64,000 nt of DNA from RUG14300 sp964561145. Its GTDB lineage: Bacteria; Bacillota; Clostridia; Christensenellales; CAG-1252. Where the stretch lies: positions 12,563 to 76,562 of the forward strand of contig CAZLNZ010000012.1 of assembly GCA_964561145.1 (NCBI GenBank), given 5' to 3'. Shown here piece after piece: positions 27,131-34,447 of the stretch (position 1 is its first letter; every line of letters starts with the position of its first letter). A program made the position numbers and the translations under genes. The notes beneath the pieces were generated by a model that searched no databases, was not told the origin of the DNA, and was given only the letters and a program-made list of their open reading frames with translations.

Positions 27131-28159
27131 CTAAGAAGCTTTTGACAACACGTCGTTAATTCTATGTAGAAATTGAGTAGAATTTCCCCTTGAATAGTGG
27201 GCATTATAACTAGTTAAAGTAATTAAAAGATCGTCCGATGTATACAGTTTATTTAAGCATTTCCTTTTAACGTTTACCTTTTGCATTACTCTAACTTTAG
27301 CTTGCCGTAATATCTTTTGAACAACCTCGCCATTCTTTCCGTAAAAGAATCGCCAGCCTAGAAAAGATATTCCGTTTTTCATTTGAATTATCTGAGTTTT
27401 CGAGTTTACAATTAATCTTTCCTCTGTTATTTCTTGAACTATCCTAATTAAATAATTTTGAGCCTTTTGCTTTTCAGTTATGAGTAAAATCATATCATCC
27501 ATATATCTTACATAGTATTTCACTCTTAGAACTTCTTTTATAAATCTGTCAATCCTATCAAGATACAGTAATGCAAAGCACTGACTACTTTGATTGCCCA
27601 TAGGAAGCCCTTTTCCCCTATTACTATTATAACTATCGATTATATTGCATATTAGATTGAATATATCAGTGTCATCTATTAAATTTTTAAGCTTTGTTTT
27701 TAAAATATAATGATCGATACTATCAAAATACTTTTTGATATCTATTTTAATGAAATAGCCGTCAGTACCATATTTCCTTTTAAAATCATACATAAAATAT
27801 CTCAACCTTTTAATTGCAAAATCGGTGCCTTTATTACGTCTGCAAGCGGCATTATCATATATTAAATGTTTTTCCAAAAGAGGTGTTAGATAGTTATCGC
27901 ATAAGCTGTGCTGTATTATCCTGTCACGATAGGTTATAGCTTGTATTTCCCTTTCTTTGGGATCGTATATCATAAACTTATGATAACCTCCAACTCTATA
28001 TTTATTATACCTTAGGTCAAAATGTAACCTCCAAAGGTTTTCCCCTAACAAGGTTTCAAATTCAACGACCTCTTTTTTGTGTCGTTTGCCAAGTCGTGCT
28101 ACCCTATGTGCTTTATATAGATTTTCAAAACTTATTAGTTTTTCCCATGTTTCGCTCAT
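27131..28159 (-). CDS. Diversity-generating retroelement reverse transcriptase
   Basis: This 342-residue reverse transcriptase copies the template RNA into mutated cDNA for the variable repeat. The catalytic Asp of motif A is in FIKIDIKKYFD (D140), the YMDD box is at 219-222, and motif 4 reads LPMGNQSSQ at 185-193. This Gly-x-x-x-Ser-Gln form marks the DGR clade rather than group II intron or retron enzymes. There is no maturase or endonuclease domain, and the length is typical of DGR enzymes. AGGGGA lies 6 nt before the ATG. The gene is last in the order target, Avd-like, template repeat, reverse transcriptase, all on one strand, but with an unusually long 572-nt spacer to the template repeat. 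Confidence 0.95.
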   Translation of the reverse strand: MSETWEKLISFENLYKAHRVARLGKRHKKEVVEFETLLGENLWRLHFDLRYNKYRVGGYHKFMIYDPKEREIQAITYRDRIIQHSLCDNYLTPLLEKHLIYDNAACRRNKGTDFAIKRLRYFMYDFKRKYGTDGYFIKIDIKKYFDSIDHYILKTKLKNLIDDTDIFNLICNIIDSYNSNRGKGLPMGNQSSQCFALLYLDRIDRFIKEVLRVKYYVRYMDDMILLITEKQKAQNYLIRIVQEITEERLIVNSKTQIIQMKNGISFLGWRFFYGKNGEVVQKILRQAKVRVMQKVNVKRKCLNKLYTSDDLLITLTSYNAHYSRGNSTQFLHRINDVLSKAS

Positions 28160-28453
28160 ATTTTCCCCTGTAATTATTGTAATCGGTTTATAAAATTAAG
28201 TTGTTCATATATTAGCGTGTTCAACTTAAAAGTTGATGTGTTTATTGTTTTTTGACAGTTTCACTTGTTTCATTCAATGCTAGGGCTTAAGGATAAGGAT
28301 GAGATATAGATACTGCGTATCTATATCCTTGAAAAATGTCTTATAATAAATGTTTGGTCTTAGATAAAAAACTAAATGAAAAAACTTAAGTACCTAGAAT
28401 GTCCTGTAATAAATTCTGACGCTAAAGCCAAAATTGCACCGGCAATCTATATA
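28160..28453. other. DGR spacer with an 11-bp hairpin
   Basis: The left part of the template-to-reverse-transcriptase spacer holds no gene. At 28303-28327 an 11-bp perfect stem (GATATAGATAC paired with GTATCTATATC) has a 3-nt loop. It is preceded by GGATGAGATA, the start motif of the intergenic repeat family, so it may be a shortened relative. Part of the non-coding RNA needed for DGR retrohoming may lie here. Confidence 0.5.
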
Positions 28454-28530
28454 AAAGTCATACTGAGCGAAAGGCAATGTCTGAAGTCGAACTCCGTTAG
28501 GAACGATACGCCAGTATCGGTATCTAATCC
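28454..28530 (-). repeat. Intergenic three-hairpin repeat, core unit A (inverted copy)
   Basis: This is the only core copy in minus orientation. Reading on the minus strand it starts GGATTAGATACCGATAC and ends GCTCAGTATGAC. It is more diverged than the others and lies inside the DGR between the template repeat and the reverse transcriptase. Confidence 0.75.
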
Positions 28531-28731
28531 TTAAAAAGGGGCGGTAAAGGGGCATAAACTAGTATACCCCGAAAGAAGGTTAAAGTTCCCCGTAACCACT
28601 ATAAACCGCCAGTATTTGTCCGGCATAAACCAGACAGGCAACATATTCCTTTGTTTCGAGCACTCAATCAAGATACCTACCTTGCTCCACTCACCATATT
28701 TCCCCCCATTCAATTGAAAAGGGGTAAGAAA

Positions 28732-28857
28732 CAAATCGGGAACGACCCCACCTTTAGTGTTGTTAACATTGTTGTTGTTATTAGCGTTACCATTGTTGTT
28801 TACGTCACGAGCGTTATTGTTGTTGTTATAATTGGGAGAGCACAACCACCACCAGCC
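28732..28857 (-). repeat. DGR template repeat (TR)
   Basis: This 126-bp stretch is the non-mutated donor of the DGR. On the minus strand it would read through 17 AAC/AAT (Asn) codons, including runs of five, which is the typical template design in which adenines mark variable positions. It matches the variable repeat at 29833-29958 without gaps. The 20 mismatches all fall on the 42 template adenines. The two ends, GGCTGGTGGTGG and the GC-rich GGTGGGGTCGTTCCC segment, are identical or nearly so, as expected for the initiation-of-homing region. An open frame spans it by chance and is not a gene. Confidence 0.96.
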
Positions 28858-28911
28858 TAGAACGAACAGCCTCACACCCACTTTCCAATATGTTACCTAT
28901 ATCAACCCCAT

Positions 28912-29280
28912 TCAAGAGGTGGATAATCTTTTCTTATCGGAAGCCATCCATTTTTTTAAATACAAAACCGCTTCCGCTTCAAGTTTACTTATAAATACAT
29001 ACTGCTTCTCTAAAATGGTTTTTTGTTCAAGGGAAAGGGCAGAGAAATAATCGGTAAGCTCAAGCTTACTTAATGCTTTTTGTTGATATTCCCTTCGCTC
29101 TTCTCCTAATGGTAGAAGATTAGCAATATATAAACATTCCAATGCATCAAGCACATAGTTTTGAAGCCTTGTAGTAAGTGTAAATCTAACACGTACCGGA
29201 GATTTTTCCGTCACAGTTATGACGTAATTTGCTAGGTTTTTTGTAACCGTGATTACATAAAGATCGTCTTTTTTTTGCAT
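28912..29280 (-). CDS. avd: DGR accessory protein, Avd-like four-helix bundle
   Basis: This 122-residue basic protein fits the Avd family, which forms a pentameric four-helix-bundle barrel that binds the reverse transcriptase and template RNA. The typical core is visible: RFTLTTRLQNYVLDALECLYIAN, ERREYQQKALSKLELTDYF and EKQYVFISKLEAEA, ending with a basic tail. The N-terminus contains a duplicated YVITVT segment. The ATG at 29278-29280 is preferred; a GTG 13 codons upstream is in frame, but it lies inside sequence shared with the intergenic repeats near 32.65 kb and gives a length beyond the usual. No strong ribosome binding site is seen for either. It lies between target gene and template repeat, the standard place. 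Confidence 0.85.
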   Translation of the reverse strand: MQKKDDLYVITVTKNLANYVITVTEKSPVRVRFTLTTRLQNYVLDALECLYIANLLPLGEERREYQQKALSKLELTDYFSALSLEQKTILEKQYVFISKLEAEAVLYLKKWMASDKKRLSTS

Positions 29281-29721
29281 GGTTTTTATAAGATTAGATA
29301 CCGATACTGTACTCAACACTATTAAGTGCTTGTTTTTATTTTAACAAGGATGAGATACCGATGTTTCACATCGCCCCGTTGGGGTTCGACTGCAAGCTTC
29401 GCTTTCCGCTCAGTATGACATTTATATGCAGTACCGGTATTTTATTTGAGTTTTACACTACATTTTATCGTTTATATTTCTTTGTTTTTATCGTCATTTG
29501 GAGTATTTTTGATTTACTTTATCACATTCCTTTCTCTCACCATGACGTTTATGCAGATTACCGGTGTTTTTTAGTTTTAGTGCCTGCTTTTATTAATATT
29601 TTTTCTCTATGTGCTGTTTTGCGTGCTTTTATGTGGCGTAATTTATGTGCGGTAATTTATGTGGTAGTTTATCTGGTAGTTTGTGCGGTAGGTTTATTAT
29701 AAGGATTCTTTATTCACAATC
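29281..29721. other. Intergenic repeat block between the DGR target and avd
   Basis: This gap contains a shared repeat segment (29278-29330, similar to 32652-32710), a core unit A (29348-29422) and about 300 nt of T-rich sequence with a degenerate tail ending in a CATGACG-like motif near 29540. Frames here are repeat-derived and not supported as genes. Confidence 0.65.
29348..29422 (+). repeat. Intergenic three-hairpin repeat, core unit A
   Basis: The unit starts GGATGAGATACCGATG and ends CAGTATGACATT. Hairpin 1 here is CGATGT-TTC-ACATCG and hairpin 3 is AAGC-TTC-GCTT. Both are compensated variants of the more common CGACAC/GTGTCG and AGGC/GCCT stems. Confidence 0.85.
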
Positions 29722-29767
29722 CCGACCTAGAGAGGGGGACAAAGTCCCTTATCCTCTCGTAGGTCGG
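29722..29767. terminator. Long hairpin downstream of the DGR target gene
   Basis: CCGACCTA (29722-29729) pairs with TAGGTCGG (29760-29767). Inside lie GAGAGG/CCTCTC and GGGAC/GTCCC around an AAA loop. It begins about 48 nt after the target stop. It may end the target transcript or serve DGR homing; no T run follows. Confidence 0.6.
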
Positions 29768-29800
29768 TGATTTATGATTAAGAAAATTTTCGCTTAGATT

Positions 29801-29815
29801 ACAAGCTCCGCTTGT
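29801..29815. other. Short hairpin just after the variable repeat, candidate DGR homing cruciform
   Basis: ACAAGC and GCTTGT form a 6-bp stem with a 3-nt loop, 18 nt beyond the variable repeat and touching the stop codon. In the Bordetella phage BPP-1 DGR a hairpin just after the homing-initiation site promotes retrohoming; this one has the right place but a shorter stem. Confidence 0.45.
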
Positions 29816-31881
29816 TAATTAAGCTTAATTTTCAAAGCGGGAACGACCCCACCTTCAGTGCTGAGAACACCGTTGCGGTAATCAGCGAAACCACTGTAGT
29901 ATACGTCACGAGCGCTATTGATGTTGCTATAATCGGGAGAGCACAACCACCACCAGCCGTTGCCTTCGTAATCACTATCGGTGTATGTATATGCACCTTG
30001 GCACTGAGCATAGTCCGTTGTTTTCTTTTGCCTTGCACGGTTATTATCGTAAACACTTGTACCGAATCCATATGCCGATTTCGTTACTTCTTGTTCACTT
30101 AAGAGGAATATGTAGTCATTAGTGTTAGAGCAAGCATATGTATTAGTTCCACTATTCCATTTTGTAGCATTACTATCGGGATTGGTACTTCTTGCACTAT
30201 TGTCAACTGTTGTTAATAATATCAAGTCCTTTTCTAGTGTTGTGAATGCAGTATTATAGAAGGTGTCATTTAAGAATGTGCGAATATTACTATACGCATA
30301 GTTATTTGCATAAACGGTTGAACCGTTTATTGTGCGGGTACTGTGATTGTCATAATACTCTTGACTATCTATTATCATTTCGCAAAGTATTAAAGCTGCT
30401 CCATTACTTTCACTAAGTATTCTCCACTTAATAGGCTCATACTTAAACCAATAGACTGTGGATGTGTAGTAACCGTTATTATCTTGATAACTATTACTCG
30501 TAGAACTTGAAGAACTCGTATAGTACGGACGATAGGAGGTGAAGTAAACACCTCTATATTGCTCGCCACTATATGTTAGGTCAATGTACCACATGAAATC
30601 TTCGACTGATGATGAGATGTAATAGCCGTAGCTTGTCCAACTTCTACTGTTTGAGGAAGTAGGAAATGTACCTGCCTTTGATGTTAATGACGATTTCAAG
30701 GAACTATCGGTAACCTCACTTTGGGGATATGCGCCAAAATAGATGTAGTTACCATTACGGGTATATGGTTGTTCTATGCCACATTTAGTACATACACCGT
30801 CTACATAATTATGATTAGATTTGCCACATTTAGTGCAGATACAGTTAGAATTTGGAGTATGCACTGTGTCACCGCAGTTAGTGCATACACAATCAACATA
30901 GTTATGTGCCACCACCTCTCCACAGTTGACACAAGTGCAATTATCACCTAATGAATGATTACCTTTAGCACAATCCTCGCTATACCAGTTAGCATAGTAG
31001 GTTACTTCCTCCCAAATGCGAACATCTTCTTTAAATCTTTCTCCACTGCTTGATCCATATCCTTTTGGTTCTGTATACCAACCTACGAATCGATACCCTT
31101 CTCTTGTTACCTCGGGTGCTTTTAAGATACTACCAAGCTTGATCTTCTTCGAGCAACCGCCTTCTCCGCCGTTTGCATCAAACGTAACCTTGATTTTTTT
31201 GTTAGACGATGAGTATTTGCTCAACTGAACTCGCTTATATTCGGACAACGAATCTTCGTCGTCTCCGATATATATAGTCCCGTATCCATCTCTTTTGAAA
31301 TATTGTTCATCCTCTATTTTTCCAAACAACTCTTTTTCATATGCAAAATAAATAGTATTGTCCTTTATTTTCCAAGTTCCTTCATCAAACATTTCTTCGC
31401 CCAAGAAATTATAATACTGCTTGTATTTACCTGCTGTAAAACTATAAAACTCGTTAGGGTCGTTTACATTATAGTAAACGCCACGTACGCCGATAAAGCT
31501 TACCATCAATACTATAGCTGTGACTATAATAGCTATCGCAAGGATTGTCCTGAATACCCATTTTTTACCTTTAAAGCTTTTCCAAAGAGCTTTTACACGA
31601 TCCCCGATTTTGTTTTGATTCTCCTTTTCGATTTGTGCCTGCTTGCGTTCCATCTCTGCAAGACGTGCCTTAAGAAGCTCGATTTCACTCTGTTGTTCAT
31701 TTGGTGTTTCTGCACTTTTGTTTGTACTATTCTCTGGCTTAGAACTAACACCACTTACAGTTGTCAGCGACACACACCCCGTATCGGTACGAGCCTTTAT
31801 CTTAAAAGCAGCTTTACACCCTCCGCAAACAAGAATGTCATCTTTTTTGACCAATTCCGATCCACACTTTGGACATTTCAT
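29815..31881 (-). CDS. DGR target: membrane protein with zinc ribbon, InlB-like, Cys-rich and DUF6273-like variable domain
   Basis: The 688-residue reading starts at the ATG at 31879-31881, 9 nt after AGGAGG; 14 upstream codons in frame are unlikely. In order: an N-terminal zinc ribbon (Cys 3, 6, 19, 22), a coiled-coil linker (about 60-95), one transmembrane helix (108-131), an InlB B-repeat-like module (about 228-300, FDANGG...YANWY), a Cys/His-rich region with repeated CTxCG pairs (304-368) and a DUF6273-like domain (about 372-688) with a C-type-lectin-like end typical of DGR targets. Residues 642-683 are the variable repeat. The zinc ribbon should face the cytosol and the variable domain the outside. 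The likely role is variable binding of a ligand, phage or neighbouring cell; the ligand is unknown. Confidence 0.93.
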   Translation of the reverse strand: MKCPKCGSELVKKDDILVCGGCKAAFKIKARTDTGCVSLTTVSGVSSKPENSTNKSAETPNEQQSEIELLKARLAEMERKQAQIEKENQNKIGDRVKALWKSFKGKKWVFRTILAIAIIVTAIVLMVSFIGVRGVYYNVNDPNEFYSFTAGKYKQYYNFLGEEMFDEGTWKIKDNTIYFAYEKELFGKIEDEQYFKRDGYGTIYIGDDEDSLSEYKRVQLSKYSSSNKKIKVTFDANGGEGGCSKKIKLGSILKAPEVTREGYRFVGWYTEPKGYGSSSGERFKEDVRIWEEVTYYANWYSEDCAKGNHSLGDNCTCVNCGEVVAHNYVDCVCTNCGDTVHTPNSNCICTKCGKSNHNYVDGVCTKCGIEQPYTRNGNYIYFGAYPQSEVTDSSLKSSLTSKAGTFPTSSNSRSWTSYGYYISSSVEDFMWYIDLTYSGEQYRGVYFTSYRPYYTSSSSSTSNSYQDNNGYYTSTVYWFKYEPIKWRILSESNGAALILCEMIIDSQEYYDNHSTRTINGSTVYANNYAYSNIRTFLNDTFYNTAFTTLEKDLILLTTVDNSARSTNPDSNATKWNSGTNTYACSNTNDYIFLLSEQEVTKSAYGFGTSVYDNNRARQKKTTDYAQCQGAYTYTDSDYEGNGWWWLCSPDYSNINSARDVYYSGFADYRNGVLSTEGGVVPALKIKLN
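29833..29958 (-). repeat. DGR variable repeat (VR)
   Basis: This 126-bp recipient repeat encodes residues 642-683 of the target protein, ending five codons before its C-terminus. Compared with the template it carries 20 substitutions, all at template adenines. They change 16 residues: 14 of the 17 template Asn codons, one Lys and one Asp. Results include Tyr, Ser, Asp, Phe, Arg, Gly, Leu, Ile, Glu and Ala. None is silent. The stretches WWWLCSP, ARDV and GGVVP are preserved. Confidence 0.96.
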
Positions 31882-31975
31882 CCTTACTTTCCTCCTAAAT
31901 AAAAATATCGGGTGCGAATTCACACTCGATAATGAATATATAACAAGTGTGTTTCCGCTGATTTGCTACGATCAC

Positions 31976-32045
31976 ATTCCATTTTAGAGATATGTATACG
32001 GACAACACACCTGTTACCAAAAGTAATAGGTCTCTAAAATGAAAT
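31976..32045. promoter_or_regulatory. Inverted repeat in the leader of the DGR target gene
   Basis: Perfect 11-nt arms CATTTTAGAGA (31980-31990) and TCTCTAAAATG (32031-32041) are separated by 40 nt. With one mismatch the arms extend to 15 nt. The structure falls 15-85 nt into the predicted transcript, about 100 nt before the start codon, so it could act as a leader structure or as an operator pair. Confidence 0.55.
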
Positions 32046-32066
32046 ATTCGTAATGGTAGCATATTC

Positions 32067-32096
32067 ATTATAAACCCGCAGGGCTAGGATTGTCAA
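32067..32096 (-). promoter_or_regulatory. Sigma-A-type promoter of the DGR target gene
   Basis: On the minus strand a perfect TTGACA (32091-32096) and a perfect TATAAT (32067-32072) are 18 nt apart. The predicted start near 32060 gives a leader of about 180 nt. Confidence 0.75.
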
Positions 32097-32217
32097 TATT
32101 CTATAAAAAATAAAGAATGATGTATAGTCAAAAAGAGGGGGTATAGCCTCTTATAATAAAAAGTGAGATTGTCTTATTTATTGCCTTATTATGGTTGGTC
32201 GTTAATGTAACAATGTG

Positions 32218-32331
32218 GGATGAGATACCGATGTGAAAAGTGAAAGCGGATGAGATACCGACACTTCGTGTCGCCCCTGCGGGGTTCGACTTCAGAAATT
32301 GGAACCAATTTCTTCCGCTCAGTATGACATT
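32218..32331 (+). repeat. Intergenic three-hairpin repeat, core unit A with partial leading unit
   Basis: A 30-nt partial unit starting GGATGAGATACCG at 32218 is followed by a full core at 32248-32331. Hairpin 3 here is the long variant (AGAAATTG paired with CAATTTCT). Confidence 0.85.
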
Positions 32332-32703
32332 AAGATGTAGCCTTCTAGATTGTTATCGGTTTTTTAATAATAATTCTTGATTTTCGCACTTCATTTTGTA
32401 ATTTGGATACTTTATTAATTTATGGCACCTATTTCCTTTTGCTCAGTATGACATTTATACATAGTTCTGGTGTTTATTTTTGATATCAATGCATCTTTTA
32501 CCCCCCCCCTGTATTTCTTCGCAGGTCTTTCTGTTATTTGGATTATTTTTGATTTGCTATACCACATTTTTCCGCTCAGTATGACATTTATATAAATTAA
32601 TAGTAAGATTTGCGGCTTTTGCGTCTGTTTTCATCATCCTATTTTCTTTACATGGTTTTTATTAAGGATTAAATACCGATACTTCAAACAACAGCATTAA
32701 GTG
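32332..32703. repeat. T-rich repeat block, units of type C and fragments
   Basis: A type C unit of about 124 nt (32332-32455) ends in GCTCAGTATGACATT. More fragments with the same ending follow near 32572-32592, and 32652-32710 resembles 29278-29330 in the DGR. A run of nine C at about 32500 is notable. No gene is supported in the whole 31882-32803 gap. Confidence 0.65.
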
Positions 32704-32751
32704 CTATATTTTATTAAAAAGCTACAGTGCCATAAAGCAATGCCGTTGCGA

Positions 32752-32780
32752 TTGACTTTTCCTCGCTCCTCTCGTATAAT
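32752..32780 (+). promoter_or_regulatory. Sigma-A-type promoter of the EFR1-type ferrodoxin gene
   Basis: TTGACT (32752-32757) and TATAAT (32775-32780) have a 17-nt spacer, 24 nt before the start codon. Confidence 0.75.
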
Positions 32781-32803
32781 AGATTTATAATCTGGAGGAC
32801 GTT

Positions 32804-33661
32804 ATGGTTTTATATTTCTCTTGTACCGGTAACTCGGAATACATCGCAAAGGTAATTGCGGCAAAACTCGATGATACGTTGACAAACATATTTTCTTCAG
32901 TCAAAAGTCACACAGCGGAGCACTATACCTCAACAGCACCCTATGTCTTTGTGTTGCCTGTGCACAACATGAAAGTTCCCGAAGCGGTCGAGGAATATAT
33001 TAGAACTTGTTCATTCGATGGTAGCAATGAATTCGCCATCTGCCTAGTCGGATCCTACTCTGTCGGCAATGCAGGAAGCAGTATTAAAAAAATGCTTACT
33101 CTGTCAGGTATGAATCACATAGGCACTTTTGCTTTTTATATGCAAAGCTCCAACGTATTAGGTTTGGCAAGACCAAACAGCAACCGTACACTAAAACTTG
33201 CGGATAGAGCGGGAGCTGAAGCAGAATTATTTGCACAAAGATTTAAGGACAACAGACATTCGATCCCTTTAACGGTATCCCTTATAGGACTTATCGGCAC
33301 AGCACTTAACCCTCTTATAAAGAAACTCAAAAGGGACTCTGCATTCAAAGTCAACAACCATTGTAACGCTTGCGAGAAATGTGCAGATGCTTGCTTGAAT
33401 AACAACATAACCATTGTCAACAACAAGCCCGAATGGCACCACAATTGCACCCATTGCGGAGCGTGTATCTCCGCATGTCCCCAAAATGCCATCGAGTACG
33501 GCAGAAAGAAAGGCAACTTCGGCTACCGCTTCCCTACCGATTATACAGAGCATATCGTAACCGCACTTGCAATAGAAGAAAAAAAAGATCCTCTATTCGC
33601 CGTAGAAACTTCCCTTAAAAACGATTCCGAACCAAAGGAAAAGAAAACAACTCAAGAATAA
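32804..33661 (+). CDS. EFR1-family flavodoxin/ferredoxin fusion
   Basis: This 285-residue redox protein has a flavodoxin-like N-terminal domain with the FMN phosphate loop SCTGNSEYIA (residues 6-15), followed by two [4Fe-4S] ferredoxin motifs at about 188-230 (CNACEKCADAC and CTHCGACISACPQNA). This is the EFR1 layout common in anaerobes for electron transfer between low-potential carriers. A GGAGG precedes the ATG. The C-terminus is a charged Lys/Glu tail. It is a single-gene unit flanked by repeat-filled gaps, ending in a good terminator. The electron partner is not known. Confidence 0.9.
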   Translation: MVLYFSCTGNSEYIAKVIAAKLDDTLTNIFSSVKSHTAEHYTSTAPYVFVLPVHNMKVPEAVEEYIRTCSFDGSNEFAICLVGSYSVGNAGSSIKKMLTLSGMNHIGTFAFYMQSSNVLGLARPNSNRTLKLADRAGAEAELFAQRFKDNRHSIPLTVSLIGLIGTALNPLIKKLKRDSAFKVNNHCNACEKCADACLNNNITIVNNKPEWHHNCTHCGACISACPQNAIEYGRKKGNFGYRFPTDYTEHIVTALAIEEKKDPLFAVETSLKNDSEPKEKKTTQE

Positions 33662-33696
33662 AAAACATCCAATTAAAACATAAAAACTATTCAAAA

Positions 33697-33729
33697 ATAC
33701 CGCACGGTTTTATCCATGCGGTGTTTTAT
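33697..33729 (+). terminator. Terminator of the EFR1-type gene
   Basis: A stem ACCGCA / TGCGGT (33698-33721) is followed by GTTTTATT. Confidence 0.7.
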
Positions 33730-33924
33730 TCGATCAATCATTTATTGTACCTTTATTTCTCGACTAATAATAATATTATTCGGCATCATCGTTCCTTCCC
33801 ACATTATCATTTTGATACCGAGTTGTTCGATTGAGCAATCCCTTCCTACAATAAGATAACATTATTATCGGGTTAGCAACATATCTTAATGTGCTTTTTC
33901 ATACCATGGCATTACCCTTAATAT

Positions 33925-34058
33925 GGATGAGATACCGACACTAGAATATACTCCCGGCAGTTCTTTGTTGGTATAATAATGCGGATGAGATACCGACACA
34001 ATGGTGTCGCCCCTGCGGGGTTCGACTACAAGCTTCGCTTTTCGCTCAGTATGACATT
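33925..34058 (+). repeat. Intergenic repeat, units B plus A
   Basis: Unit B (33925-33982) starts GGATGAGATACCGAC and carries TTGGTATAATAATGC at its end. Unit A follows directly (33983-34058) with hairpin 1 CGACAC-AATG-GTGTCG, hairpin 2 CCCC-TGC-GGGG and hairpin 3 AAGC-TTC-GCTT. The B unit is almost identical to the one at 39586-39643. Confidence 0.88.
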
Positions 34059-34146
34059 TATATGTTTTTTTTGCCGTGCTTCTGCAGTTTTTAGCGTTCT
34101 TATTACTTTCAACATTCTTTTTAAGCATTCTTATATCTTTCAATAA
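34059..34146 (+). repeat. Linker unit E of the intergenic repeat
   Basis: This roughly 88-nt T-rich linker joins two A units. Near-identical linkers occur at about 41986-42072 and 42333-42420, and a diverged one at 48396-48480. Confidence 0.7.
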
Positions 34147-34221
34147 GGATGAGATACCGACACTTCGTGTCGCCCCTGCGGGGTTCGACTTCAGGCTTCG
34201 CCTTCCGCTCAGTATGACATT
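34147..34221 (+). repeat. Intergenic three-hairpin repeat, core unit A
   Basis: This 75-nt copy matches the majority form: CGACAC-TTC-GTGTCG, CCCC-TGC-GGGG and AGGC-TTC-GCCT hairpins, ending CCGCTCAGTATGACATT. The following 34222-34447 is T-rich and holds degenerate type C sequence with no gene. Confidence 0.9.
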
Positions 34222-34447
34222 GGGAAATATTCTTTTGAGTTATTATCGGGTTTTTAGCAATAGTTCTTGTTTTTTTTAGTTTGTTTTGTAATTAAGATTC
34301 TTTATTGTTTTACCGCACCTTTTTCTTTCACTAAGAATTACATTTAGATGTATTCTCTTGCGATTTTTTTAGTAGCAGTTGTTGGCTTTTATGTCTATTG
34401 TTTTGTAATTAGGAGGCTTTATTAATTTACGGCAAAACAGTTATTTA

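Noticed and set aside
28531..28881. 116-codon minus-strand frame with Asn-rich runs
   Set aside because: It spans the template repeat. Its Asn runs reflect adenine-rich template codons, there is no ribosome binding site, and the rest is made of repeat and spacer sequence.
29281..29319. Earlier GTG start for the Avd-like gene
   Set aside because: The 13 extra codons lie in repeat-derived sequence and make the protein longer than is usual for Avd; the ATG at 29278-29280 fits better.
29361..29702. Plus-strand frame of 113 codons, hydrophobic
   Set aside because: It starts inside a repeat A unit and continues in T-rich repeat tail; hydrophobic codons are expected from T-rich sequence.
33886..34143. 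Minus-strand frame of 85 codons
   Set aside because: It consists of intergenic repeat units B, A and E and has no ribosome binding site.
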